A DNA stretch of 26,423 bases. Origin: Gemmatimonadota bacterium. Lineage in GTDB: Bacteria; Gemmatimonadota; Gemmatimonadetes; Gemmatimonadales; Gemmatimonadaceae. Below the pieces are notes generated by a model. The model was not told the DNA's origin. It worked only from the letters and a program-made list of their open reading frames with translations, and did not search any database. The position numbers and the translations under genes are program-made. Of this stretch, positions 9,731 through 17,208 are shown piece after piece; positions within the stretch are counted from its first letter, which is position 1, and each line of letters begins with the position of its first letter. The DNA lies in NCBI GenBank assembly GCA_028287225.1, contig JAQBPZ010000358.1, forward strand, positions 1 through 26,423. Reading direction: 5' to 3'.

Positions 9731-10156
9731 CTACGCGATCGACACGGGGGCCGGCGTGGACGAGGCTCGCCGCGCATCACCACGGCGGGCATACGCGATC
9801 ACCGCGCACAGGATCCCGACGACGAACGGCATGACGGCCTGCGACGGCTTGGGGCTGGTGGCGGTGACGACGGTGGCGCCGATCATGATGATCAGCAGGC
9901 CCGTGGCCGCGAGCGAGGTGAGCCCGCGATATCGTCCGGTGATGCCGGGCAGCAGGAGACCGAGCGCGCCGAGCACTTCGCACACGCCGATGAAGTGCAT
10001 GAACGTGCCGGAGAAGGGGGTCCCCTTCGTCATCTCGGCGACCGGCATGACGAACTTCATCACGCCGGCCATGAGAAACAGGGCGGCGACGAGTCCCTGC
10101 GCGATCCAGAGCGCGATGTTCGCCCGCTTCGACGGTGCCGTGGGCATCTGCATCAT
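9731..10156 (-). CDS. DoxX-like small integral membrane protein
   Basis: This is a 141-residue protein with four predicted membrane helices: about 15-35 (ALWIAQGLVAALFLMAGVMK), 50-68, 75-97 and 105-122. The pattern of helix 1 with a conserved K-F-P-like turn, then FIGVCEVLGALGLLLPGIT, is typical of the DoxX/DoxD-like family. Some DoxX proteins act in thiosulfate or quinone redox chemistry; most are uncharacterised. The ATG at 10156 has a GGAG site 7 bases upstream (10164-10167). It is divergent from the cytochrome c gene with a 114-bp shared upstream region, so co-regulation is possible. Its link to alcohol oxidation is inference from position only. Confidence 0.82.
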   Translation of the reverse strand: MMQMPTAPSKRANIALWIAQGLVAALFLMAGVMKFVMPVAEMTKGTPFSGTFMHFIGVCEVLGALGLLLPGITGRYRGLTSLAATGLLIIMIGATVVTATSPKPSQAVMPFVVGILCAVIAYARRGDARRASSTPAPVSIA

Positions 10157-10258
10157 TTTTCTTCTCCATGAGGTTGTCCGGACTGGTGCAGGACGATCGT
10201 GCATCCATTGCGACACGGGCGCCGGGCTCTGGCGCACCCCATGCATCCCCTCCCTGAT

Positions 10259-10263
10259 GGAGG
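10259..10263 (+). promoter_or_regulatory. Shine-Dalgarno site GGAGG for the cytochrome c gene
   Basis: GGAGG lies 7 bases before the ATG at 10271 and fixes that start over the upstream in-frame ATG at 10199, which lies in the divergent promoter region. Confidence 0.8.
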
Positions 10264-10270
10264 TATCCCA

Positions 10271-10819
10271 ATGAAACGATCTTCCCTGCTGGTGCTCGCG
10301 TTGATCCCCCTGGTGCAGTCATGCCGCGAGTCGGCCGCGCAGTCGCCGCCGCGGGCCGCCGTGGCGCAGGCGCCGTCAGCGGCGGCCAGTCCGGCACCTG
10401 CGCCGGCATCGGGCGACCTCGCCCAGCGCTTCGTCTCGCATCCGGAGAACATCCAGCCGGGGATGGTGCCCGCGTACGCCGGAATGACGCTCCGCAATCC
10501 ATATGAGGGGAACGCGCAGGCGCTCGCCACGGGGGAGAAGCTGTTCGTCTCGTACAACTGCGTGGACTGCCACGGCGCGGGCGGGAGCGGGGCGATGGGG
10601 CCGAGCCTCGCGGATGGCCGCTGGCACTTCGGGGGGACGCCGGCCGAGGTGTTCGAGAGCATCTATCAGGGGCGGCCGGAGGGGATGCCCGCGTGGGGCT
10701 CGCTCATCTCGCCGGACCAGGTGTGGATGCTGGTGACCTACGTGCGGTCGCTGGAGGCGGGCAAGAACGTGACGACGGAGAACTTCACCGGGCAGACGGT
10801 GGAGCGGACGGGGCATTGA
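10271..10819 (+). CDS. Class I cytochrome c lipoprotein
   Basis: This 182-residue monohaem cytochrome has a leader ending LVQSC (Cys18 lipid anchor) and an Ala/Pro-rich tether (about 24-48). The haem site is CVDCH at 97-101, and the likely distal ligand is Met139 in EGMPAWG. The N-proximal segment NIQPGMVPAYAGMTLRNPY precedes the fold. As a membrane-tethered periplasmic electron carrier, it could take electrons from the PQQ dehydrogenase encoded 0.9 kb upstream on the same strand. The two genes are separated by the convergent DoxX-like gene and a palindrome, so they are not in one operon. Partnership is inference, though PQQ alcohol dehydrogenases generally use c-type cytochromes. Confidence 0.9.
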   Translation: MKRSSLLVLALIPLVQSCRESAAQSPPRAAVAQAPSAAASPAPAPASGDLAQRFVSHPENIQPGMVPAYAGMTLRNPYEGNAQALATGEKLFVSYNCVDCHGAGGSGAMGPSLADGRWHFGGTPAEVFESIYQGRPEGMPAWGSLISPDQVWMLVTYVRSLEAGKNVTTENFTGQTVERTGH

Positions 10820-10822
10820 GTC

Positions 10823-11149
10823 GGATTAGGGATCGGGGATCAGGATCAGGATCAGGATTAGGATTAGGGATTAGGGATTAGGGATTAGGAACTGCGCGGG
10901 GGACGCATCCCGGGCGGATGTCATCCCACGAGCGCGCGCAGCGCGTCGAGTCGGGATCTTCCATCCCTGCGGACGGACCGGCCTCACGGCAGGGACAGCA
11001 GATCCCGACACTCGGTCGCAGGGCTCCCTCCTGCGGGATGACAGCCGCCCGGGACGCCACATGCCGACACGCGGGCCCACAGCTCGAGCGGCGCGCGCAG
11101 TTCCTAATCCCTAATCCCTAATCCCGCTTCATCCCCAATCCCGAATCCT
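10823..11149. repeat. Palindrome (327 bp) with GGGATTA tandem repeats in both outer arms
   Basis: The outer left arm (10823-10897) is runs of GATCAG and GATTAGG units ending in GGATTAGGAACTGCGCG; the outer right arm (11094-11149) is the complement with fewer units. An inner pair follows: CCCGGGCGGATGTCATCCCA (10909-10928) against its complement near 11033-11053, then TCGGGATCTTCCATCCCTGC (10951-10970) against its complement near 10989-11007. The loop is about 20 bp. The two arms differ in repeat number, so they have expanded or shrunk independently. It fills the 444-bp gap between cytochrome c and the antitoxin gene. Confidence 0.88.
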
Positions 11150-11263
11150 CCCCTCTTGCCCCCTGCCCGCCCCACCCATACGTTCATACCGAACAGAAAC
11201 CGAAAGTCTTGAACTCTCGCCCGGCGCGCAACAGTTTTGTTGCGTCACCACCAGCGAGACAGA

Positions 11264-11671
11264 ATGGCGAGACGACAGGGCGCCGCCGCCAATGCGGCCA
11301 GCCCCACGCCCGACGACGGGCCGTTCACCAGCCAGGCCCAGGAAGTCATCCGCGGCGCGACGTATTTCCTCGTCCGCAGCGCCTTTCCCACCGATGCCGC
11401 CATCGCGGAGTTCGCCGGCATCGACCGGAGCCGCGTCACGCGGTTCAAGCAGGGAAAGAACCTGGAGCCGGCCACCGACGACCTGCTCGAGGACGTGAGC
11501 ATCACCGTGACCAAGCTCCGTGGCTGGATCGACGACGACCTCATTCCCGAGTGGCTGCGCGGCACCAACGCGCACCTCGGCCATCGCACGCCGCTCGACG
11601 TCATCCGGACGGGGCGCGTGTCGGAGGTGCTCGCGGCGATCGAGGCCGAGAAGAGCGGCGCCTTCTCCTGA
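11264..11671 (+). CDS. Xre/MbcA/ParS-type antitoxin
   Basis: This 135-residue protein has a disordered N-terminus (1-20), a helix-turn-helix-like region (about 42-70: AIAEFAGIDRSRVTRFKQGK) and a C-terminal toxin-binding domain of the Xre_MbcA_ParS type. The last is recognised by IPEWLRGTNAHLGHRTPLD followed by VIRTGRVSEVLAAIEAEKSG, close to the family pattern W...N..LGGRSPLDLL. It would bind and neutralise the RES toxin encoded immediately downstream and probably repress its own promoter. The ATG at 11264 gives the usual length; the upstream in-frame ATG at 11237 has no better support. The pair follows the large GGGATTA palindrome, so its promoter must lie in or just after that element. Confidence 0.85.
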   Translation: MARRQGAAANAASPTPDDGPFTSQAQEVIRGATYFLVRSAFPTDAAIAEFAGIDRSRVTRFKQGKNLEPATDDLLEDVSITVTKLRGWIDDDLIPEWLRGTNAHLGHRTPLDVIRTGRVSEVLAAIEAEKSGAFS

Positions 11672-12231
11672 GCCTCTATCGCGTCTTCCCGTGGGACCCG
11701 GCGGCCGAGCCGGGCGAGCGCTTCTCCCCGGAACATGTGCCGTCGGGACAGGGGAGCGGCCGCTTCGACCTGCCCGAGCAGCCCGTGTGGTACCTCAGCG
11801 AGTCACCGGTGCACGCGGTGAGCGAGGTGCTCCAGGGCTTCCGGTCGCGCCCCTTCCAGCCGGGCATGCTGCGCCGCTTCGACCACCCGCTCGCGCTGGT
11901 GCAGGTGGAGCTGCCGGACCACGTCGCGGCCCGCATCGTGGACCTCGACGATCCGGCCGAGCTGCTGCAGCGCGGGCTCACGCCGAGCGTGCTCGCGAGC
12001 GACGACCGCATGCGGACGCAGGCCGTGGCGGCGGAGATCCACGCGAGCGGCGCCACGGGGCTGCGCTGGTGGTCCAAGCTGAGCGGCGACTGGCATGCCG
12101 TGGTTCTCTTCCTCGATCGCGCGCCGGTGGAGCGGCTCGAGGTGGACGCACCCGAGCCGCTCACACCCACCCACCCGGCAGTCGTCAGCGCCTGCCGGCA
12201 CCTGGGGATGTGGACAGGGAAGGACGAGTGA
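11668..12231 (+). CDS. RES-domain toxin (NAD-degrading family)
   Basis: This is a ~187-residue protein when read from the CTG at 11668, which overlaps the antitoxin stop (CTGA). RES family features are present in order: LYRVFPWD at the extreme N-terminus, GRFD (Arg32), VWYLSESPVHAVSEV (Tyr42, Glu53) and WWSKLSG (Ser136). Characterised members such as MbcT deplete NAD+ and halt growth. No ATG, GTG or TTG is found in frame near the N-terminus: the nearest upstream is GTG 11551, inside the antitoxin gene with 39 unconserved residues, and the next downstream is GTG 11737, which removes the conserved YR motif. The start is therefore uncertain, but the gene itself is clear and paired with its antitoxin. 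Confidence 0.82.
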   Translation: MSLYRVFPWDPAAEPGERFSPEHVPSGQGSGRFDLPEQPVWYLSESPVHAVSEVLQGFRSRPFQPGMLRRFDHPLALVQVELPDHVAARIVDLDDPAELLQRGLTPSVLASDDRMRTQAVAAEIHASGATGLRWWSKLSGDWHAVVLFLDRAPVERLEVDAPEPLTPTHPAVVSACRHLGMWTGKDE

Positions 12232-12465
12232 GGTCCGGGACGCTGGTCGTCGTGGCGCGGCGGATTCCGTCGTCGTGGCGCTATGGCCTCGGCGAGCGAG
12301 GCTGAAGGGCAACTGACTGGGACTGCTCACGCATCCAACGGATTGGTGCGAAGTGGCGCGACCTTTCGAAATGGCCCGCCACGCCTCGCGACCACGCGCG
12401 CATCCATCCTTTACTCACCGGCCATCATCCTAGAGCCGGCTCCGGTCGCTCGCACTGGCCTGCGT

Positions 12466-12540
12466 AGTCCTCCGCGTCCTCCGCGGTCAAATGCTGTTGA
12501 AGAGCTTGAACCGCGGAGGGCGCGGAGGACGCGGAGGACT
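12466..12540. repeat. Inverted repeat, 'CCGCGGAGGACGCGGAGG' type (copy B2), nested and inside-out
   Basis: The left arm (12466-12490) reads AGTCCTCCGCGTCCTCCGCG and the right arm (12507-12540) is its complement with one additional 9-bp unit. The loop is 16 bp. Compared with copy B1 at 1057-1142 the arms face the other way. It sits in the loop of the larger palindrome 12261-12869. Confidence 0.85.
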
Positions 12541-12817
12541 GCGGATTCCATCGACATCCCTTGCCTCGCCGGACATCGCGGGAGTGCCGGCCACCGCGAG
12601 GTTGGAGGGTGCGGTGCGGAGATCTCGGCCCCCGCACCCTCCATCAGTTTCGAGGGCCGGCTCTCGTACCATGGTCGCGAGTAAAGGAGCGGTGCCGCGC
12701 GTCGCGCGAGGGCGTGGCGGGCCATTTGGAGGGCCACTCGTCGTACGACGGATCCGTTGGATGCGTGAGCAGTCCCCCGCTGTTGATCCTCCAGCCCGGC
12801 TCGCCGAGGCCATCGCT

Positions 12818-12868
12818 CCAGTACGATGGAATCCCCAGTACGATGGAATCCCCACGACGACGGAATCC
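12818..12868. repeat. 17-bp tandem repeat, two exact copies and one diverged
   Basis: CCAGTACGATGGAATCC occurs at 12818-12834 and 12835-12851, followed by the diverged CCACGACGACGGAATCC at 12852-12868. The repeats are in the right arm of the 609-bp palindrome only; the left arm has a single unit, so this arm has been expanded. Confidence 0.9.
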
Positions 12869-12904
12869 GACGGTTGAACAGGATCAGCCGACCAGCGCAA
12901 CGGC

Positions 12905-14044
12905 TCAGCGAAAGAAGTGCGGCACGAAGCGCGAGGTGTTGCCGGTGACCCAGCCGTCCGATTCGCGGATGCCCATTCCTGCCGCCTCCTGCCCCACGAC
13001 CCAGCTCCCGATCACCGGGCGCCGGCCGTCGAACTCCGGGATCGGCGCCAGCTCCTGGAACACGAAGCCCTCGGCGCCGTACTCGCCCGTGGACTCGATG
13101 TGCTCCTTCATCGTGTGCACCGTGATGTTGGACCCCTCGCGCGACAGCAACGGCTTCTTCACGTACTCGAACATCCCGTTGGGCGCATCGAAGTAGGCGG
13201 GCAGCAGGTTGCCGTGCCCCGGAAACAGCTCCCAGAGGATCGGGAGGATCCCCTTGTTGGAGAGCACCATCTTCCACGCCGGCTCCACGATCAGCGTCTT
13301 CGCCACGCGCAGGTTCTCGAAGAACGGCTCGTGCACGAGCCACTCCCACGGATAGAGCTTGAAGAGCGTGTCGATGCGCGCGTCCTCGCGGTCGCAGAAC
13401 TCGCGCGCGCGCGGATCCCAGCCGATGTCCTCCATCGCCAGCAGCTTCACCGACAGGCCCGCCTGCGCCGCCGTGTCGGCGAGGTAGGCCGCGGTCATGC
13501 CATCCTCCAGATCGTCGATGGACGCGAAGTGGACGGTGGGCCCGAGCTGCCCCGAGACGGGAAGGTCGTCGCGCACGCTCTGCCAGCACGCGATCAGCCG
13601 CTCGTGCAGGGAGTTGAACTGGTCGGCGCCGGGATGCATGGCCTGGAGCCAGTCCCACTGGATGACCGACGCTTCCAGCAGCGACGTCGGCGTGTCGGCG
13701 TTGTACTCCAGCATCTTCGGCGGCGACGTGCCATCGTAGGCCAGATCAAAACGGCCATACACACTTGGCGGCTCCGCCTCCCAGCTCGCGGTGATCAGCG
13801 GCACGGCGGCGTCGGGGATGCGCAGCTCCGCCCAGCGCCGCTCGTCGATCACGTGCTGCACGGCCTCGAGACACCGCTCGTGCAGCTCGTTCGTCGCGCG
13901 CTCGATGGTGTCGATCTGCTCGGCGGTGAAGCGGTAGCAGACGTCCTCCGTCCAGTACGGCGTCTCACCGGTGTGCCACTTGAGGCCGCGCGCCTCCACC
14001 GCGGCCTCCCAGGCGGGACGCGGCGTGCTCCTGAGTCGCTCCAT
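12905..14044 (-). CDS. ATP-grasp protein of the glutathionylspermidine synthase family (YgiC/YjfC-like)
   Basis: This 379-residue protein has the family layout: VSVYGRFDLAYDG-like and KMLEYNADTPTSLLEASV in the N-terminal half, then a C-terminal ATP-grasp domain with TLFKLYPWEWL, KGILPILWELFPGH, KKPLLSREGSNI and YVFQE-like GFVFQELAPIPEF. The family resembles the synthetase half of GspS, which joins glutathione and spermidine, but E. coli YgiC and YjfC are not known to make that product. The ATG at 14044 has GGGAG 6-7 bases upstream, and the stop of the YgiB-like gene is only 2 bases before it (TGAgcATG), so the two are translationally coupled. The substrate is unknown. Confidence 0.88.
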   Translation of the reverse strand: MERLRSTPRPAWEAAVEARGLKWHTGETPYWTEDVCYRFTAEQIDTIERATNELHERCLEAVQHVIDERRWAELRIPDAAVPLITASWEAEPPSVYGRFDLAYDGTSPPKMLEYNADTPTSLLEASVIQWDWLQAMHPGADQFNSLHERLIACWQSVRDDLPVSGQLGPTVHFASIDDLEDGMTAAYLADTAAQAGLSVKLLAMEDIGWDPRAREFCDREDARIDTLFKLYPWEWLVHEPFFENLRVAKTLIVEPAWKMVLSNKGILPILWELFPGHGNLLPAYFDAPNGMFEYVKKPLLSREGSNITVHTMKEHIESTGEYGAEGFVFQELAPIPEFDGRRPVIGSWVVGQEAAGMGIRESDGWVTGNTSRFVPHFFR

Positions 14045-14046
14045 GC

Positions 14047-14412
14047 TCAGCTCCCGCTGAAGCCGCGGGCGCCGCCGATGCCGCCGAAGCCGCCGCGCAC
14101 CACGCTCGAGCGAGGGGCCGAGGACGAGTAGGCGGACGGGGAGATGGCGCGCACCCGGCCCCCGGTGGACACGTAGCGCGAATAGCCGTTGTAGTAGAAC
14201 AGCGGCGCGTACGCATAGACGTGCGGATACCAGCCCCCGCCGTAGTAGTAGCCGCGGTGCTGCACCGCGGACTCGCAGACCTGCTGCTGGTAGTTCTGCG
14301 GCAGGCAGGGATCCGCCTCGGCGGGGGACAGGGACGGCCCACACCCGATGGCCGCGGCGAGCGCGGGGACGAGGGTGAGCGGGACAGCGGCGGAACGCTT
14401 GGACATGGACAT
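14047..14412 (-). CDS. Small exported protein resembling YgiB (DUF1190-like)
   Basis: This 121-residue protein has a leader (1-23) ending AAIGC, so Cys24 may be lipidated. The mature part has two further cysteines (DPC and QVCESAV), a Tyr/Gly-rich centre (RGYYYGGGWYPHVYAYAPLFYY) and a Ser/Gly-rich tail with VVRGGFGGIGG. The order of short Cys-containing head, aromatic middle and V-x-RGGFG tail recalls E. coli YgiB, whose gene also precedes ygiC. The match is by layout and neighbour rather than strong identity. ATG 14406 is an alternative start two codons downstream. Its upstream region is occupied by the palindrome 14420-14522. Confidence 0.68.
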   Translation of the reverse strand: MSMSKRSAAVPLTLVPALAAAIGCGPSLSPAEADPCLPQNYQQQVCESAVQHRGYYYGGGWYPHVYAYAPLFYYNGYSRYVSTGGRVRAISPSAYSSSAPRSSVVRGGFGGIGGARGFSGS

Positions 14413-14419
14413 GGTCAGC

Positions 14420-14522
14420 AGGCGCGCCTGACGCGCCGAACGGGTGCACTGTAATCAAGCCGACGCACAATCCTACGGTGCGGAACGCCGCTTGGTTACA
14501 TCTGTCGCGCGTCAGGCAGCCT
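14420..14522. repeat. Nested three-stem palindrome directly upstream of the YgiB-like gene
   Basis: Three stems nest in order: AGGCGCGCCTGACGCG (14420-14435) against CGCGCGTCAGGCAGCCT (14506-14522); GTAATCAAGC (14451-14460) against GCTTGGTTAC (14490-14499), 9 of 10 matched; and CGCAC (14464-14468) against GTGCG (14478-14482). The inner edge is 7 bases from the ATG at 14412, so on the minus-strand transcript it could cover the ribosome site. A separate perfect CAGCCG/CGGCTG hairpin follows at 14535-14551. Confidence 0.65.
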
Positions 14523-14615
14523 CCCGACACCATGCAGCCGGGCAGCGGCTGCTTCGTACCGTGCGTCCGATGGCGTCACGGCGCGGGGGGGCGGCGTTCG
14601 CGCCCGCGGGCCGGC

Positions 14616-15977
14616 TCAGCCGAGCGCCGCGTCCGCCCCGGGCTGCGCCGAGCGGTGCGAGAGCAGCACGCCCACCAGGCTGATCGTCGCCGCCGTCATC
14701 AGCCACAGCGCGGGCGACGCCTTGTTGCCGGTGCGCTGGATGAGGTACGTGCAGATGGCCGGCGTGAAGCCGCCGAACAGCGCGGTGGCCAGGCTGTACG
14801 CGAACGAGAAGGCGGCGGTGCGCACGCGCGGCGGCATGATCTCCGCCAGGAACGGGACCATGGCGCCGTTGTAGATGCCGAAGAAGAACGAGAACCAGAG
14901 CTCCACCGCGAGCAGCCGGCCGAAGCTCGGCGACGCGACGAGCCAGGTCATGGCGGGATAGGCGGTGGCCAGCGTGAGCAGGGTGACCCCGTACAGCAGG
15001 GGGCGGCGTCCCACGCGGTCCGACAGCATGCCGCCCAGCGGGAGCCACGCGAAGTTGGAGAGGCCGACGCACGCGGTGACGATGAACACCTGCGACGCGC
15101 CGAGGTGCAGCGCCTGCTTGCCGAAGGTGGGCGTGTACGCGGTGATGAGGTAGAAGGTGGTGGTCGTCATCACCACGAGCATCATGCCCACCAGCACCAC
15201 GCGCCAGCTCTCGCCCACGATGCGCAGCACCTCGCCCATCCGTCGCGGGTGGTGCTGCATGCCCTTGAACGCCTCCGTTTCCTGCAGCGACCGGCGCAGC
15301 CAGAGGATCACGGGAATGATGAGGCACCCGATGAGCAGCGGCACGCGCCAGCCCCACGCCGCCATCTGGTCGGCCGACATCATGCCGGTGAGCACCAGGC
15401 CGAGCAGTGCGGTGAAGACGACGGCGATCTGCTGGCTGGCGGACTGCCACGAGCAGTAGAATCCGCGGCGGCCCTTCGTGGCGATCTCGGCGAGGTACAC
15501 CGACACGCCGCCGAGCTCCACGCCCGCGGAGAGCCCCTGCAGCAGCCGGCCCGCCACGACGATGAGAGGGGCGGCGAGTCCGATGGTGGCGTATCCCGGC
15601 GTGATCGCGATGGTGAGCGTGCCGATGGCCATGAGGCCGAGCGTGACGATGAGGCCCTGCTTGCGCCCATGCCGGTCGATGTAGGCGCCGAGCACGATGG
15701 CCCCGACCGGCCGCATGAGGTAGCCCACGCCGAAGGTCATGAGCGAGAGCATGAGCGACGCGAACTCGTTGCTCGACGGGAAGAAGGTGTGGGCGATGTA
15801 CGTGGCGTAGTAGCCATATACGATGAAATCGTACATCTCGAGGAAGTTGCCGCTCGCCACGCGGATCACCGCGCCAACCTTCGCGCGGCGCTCGGCGGGC
15901 GTCATCTCGCGCTCGAGGGGGGTGGCCGCGCCGTGCGGCGCGCTGCCGCCCGTATCCGTCAGGTGCACTGTCGTCAT
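14616..15977 (-). CDS. MFS metabolite:H+ symporter, citrate/tricarballylate type
   Basis: This is a 453-residue, 12-helix transporter of the MHS family. Diagnostic segments are GNFLEMYDFIVYGYYATYIA near the first helix, GAYIDRHGRKQGL in the helix 2-3 loop, GRLLQGLSAGVELGGVSVYL in helices 4-5, and GGMLSDRVGRRPLL as the second copy of the loop motif. Close relatives (CitA, TcuC) import citrate or tricarballylate with protons. The ATG at 15977 follows a GAAGGA site. The long upstream part of the open frame overlaps the solute-binding gene and is not coding. It is downstream of the TctC-like gene by 76 bp on the same strand, so the two likely share a transcript. Confidence 0.9.
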   Translation of the reverse strand: MTTVHLTDTGGSAPHGAATPLEREMTPAERRAKVGAVIRVASGNFLEMYDFIVYGYYATYIAHTFFPSSNEFASLMLSLMTFGVGYLMRPVGAIVLGAYIDRHGRKQGLIVTLGLMAIGTLTIAITPGYATIGLAAPLIVVAGRLLQGLSAGVELGGVSVYLAEIATKGRRGFYCSWQSASQQIAVVFTALLGLVLTGMMSADQMAAWGWRVPLLIGCLIIPVILWLRRSLQETEAFKGMQHHPRRMGEVLRIVGESWRVVLVGMMLVVMTTTTFYLITAYTPTFGKQALHLGASQVFIVTACVGLSNFAWLPLGGMLSDRVGRRPLLYGVTLLTLATAYPAMTWLVASPSFGRLLAVELWFSFFFGIYNGAMVPFLAEIMPPRVRTAAFSFAYSLATALFGGFTPAICTYLIQRTGNKASPALWLMTAATISLVGVLLSHRSAQPGADAALG

Positions 15978-16053
15978 GTGTCGTCCTTCGCCGGCTGACG
16001 CCGGCGGCAATGGCGTGCGGAGGCGGAGGCGGATGTACGCGGGGAGCGGTGCA

Positions 16054-17064
16054 TCAGCGGGCGATGCCGATCTGTTCGGAGACGGTGCGATACGCGGCGG
16101 CCTGTTCCGTGACGAACCGCGCGAAGTCGTTGCCGCTGAGGTAGAACGGCGTGAGGCCGTTCTGGACGAGGAGTGCCTTCCATTCCGGCGAGGCGACCAT
16201 GGCGCCGATGCGCTCCACCCAGCGGGCGTACGCGGCATCGCTGATGCCCGCCGGCGCATACAGGCCGCGCCAGATGGTGAACACCACGTCGTAGCCCTGC
16301 TCGCGCGCGGTGGGGACCACGTCGAGCGAGCCGGGCGCGCGGGTCTCACCCAGCACCGCGATCACGCGGAGCTCGTTGCGCTGCGACTGGCGAAGGATCT
16401 TGGACACGTCGGCGGGATACACCTGGATGCGCCCCGCCCGCAGCGCCTGCACCACGTCCAGCACGCCGTTGAACGGCACGTAGCGCACTCGGCGCACGTC
16501 GATGCCCGCGGCGCGCGCGAGCAGGAGCATCTTCATGTGGTCGCCGCCGCCCACCGCGCTGGTGCCGCCGACCACGATGGTGTCGGGGTTTGCGCGCCAG
16601 CTCTGCACGAGCTCCCGCAGGGTGTGCCATGGCGACTGCGGCCCCACGGCGATCACGCTGCGCTCGGCACCCACCGTGGCCACCCACCGGACGTCCTGCT
16701 CGCGCAGCGCACCGTAGTGGTGCTGTGCGAGCCCCAGCAGGGTGGACGGGCTGGCCGCCACGATCACGTGCTCGTTGCCGCGCATGTCCGCCACCACGCG
16801 CGCGAAGGCGACACCGCCTCCGTCGCCCGGCATGTTCGTGACGCGCAGCCTCCGCCCCCCGGGCTCCCGCAGCGCCAGCACGTCGGCGGTCGCGTGACAG
16901 GTGAGATACCACCCACCCCCGGGATTCGCCGGCGCGATGCAGGTGTCCGTGACGGCCGGCGCGGCCGAACATCCCGCGGCAACGAGCAGCGCAGCGAACA
17001 GGCGCACGCGCGCGCGCCGCGGGGGATGTGCGACGCGGCGCGCCGCGACCAGGCTCCACTTCAT
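16054..17064 (-). CDS. TctC/Bug-family tricarboxylate-binding lipoprotein
   Basis: This 336-residue periplasmic receptor belongs to the tripartite tricarboxylate transporter (TTT) family. The leader (1-30) ends VAAGC (probable lipid anchor). Family marks include the NPGGG ligand loop near residue 45, RVTNMPGDGGGVAFARVVAD, TIVVGGTSAVGGGDHMKM, RVRYVPFNGVLDVVQALRAG, TAREQGYDVVFTIWRGLYAPA and the closing NDFARFVTEQ. These receptors usually feed TctA/TctB membrane proteins; none is present here, and the adjacent transporter is an MFS symporter. ATG 17064 was chosen because it starts a signal peptide; ATG 17088 is an alternative. Neither has a strong ribosome site. Confidence 0.9.
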   Translation of the reverse strand: MKWSLVAARRVAHPPRRARVRLFAALLVAAGCSAAPAVTDTCIAPANPGGGWYLTCHATADVLALREPGGRRLRVTNMPGDGGGVAFARVVADMRGNEHVIVAASPSTLLGLAQHHYGALREQDVRWVATVGAERSVIAVGPQSPWHTLRELVQSWRANPDTIVVGGTSAVGGGDHMKMLLLARAAGIDVRRVRYVPFNGVLDVVQALRAGRIQVYPADVSKILRQSQRNELRVIAVLGETRAPGSLDVVPTAREQGYDVVFTIWRGLYAPAGISDAAYARWVERIGAMVASPEWKALLVQNGLTPFYLSGNDFARFVTEQAAAYRTVSEQIGIAR

Positions 17065-17208
17065 TTGTCCAGGATCTCGCGTCGGCATTGCCGCACGTTC
17101 GCCGGGACGGGTCGCGGGCACAAGGCCGCGGCCGATGCCGGGGAGCCGGGTGCGGCGGCCCGGGTCGTGAAAAGGATCGGGATGTCCATCATCGATCGGG
17201 AACGGGGA

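Larger units (their letters stand above)
12261..12869. repeat. Composite palindrome of 609 bp between the toxin and the ATP-grasp gene
   Basis: The outer left arm (12261-12442) and right arm (about 12654-12869) are imperfect reverse complements. Matched blocks include CGGATTCCGTCGTCGTGG (12261-12278, complement ending 12869), ATGGCCTCGGCGAGC (12283-12297), GACTGCTCACGCATCCAACG (12321-12340), AATGGCCCGCCACGCC (12370-12385) and GAGCCGGCTC (12433-12442). The central loop holds copy B2 of the 9-bp-unit repeat and a further hairpin of TTGGAGGGTGCGG (12602-12614) against CCCGCACCCTCCA (12631-12643). No protein-like frame is visible. It fills the whole 673-bp convergent gap. Confidence 0.85.

Noticed and set aside
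10823..10897. GGGATTA array as a chromosome telomere
   Set aside because: It lies inside the sequence between two genes, and is paired with complementary units on the other side of a hairpin; it is a repeat element, not a chromosome end.
12261..12869. CRISPR array
   Set aside because: The repeats are inverted or directly adjacent; there are no regularly spaced direct repeats with unique spacers and no cas genes.
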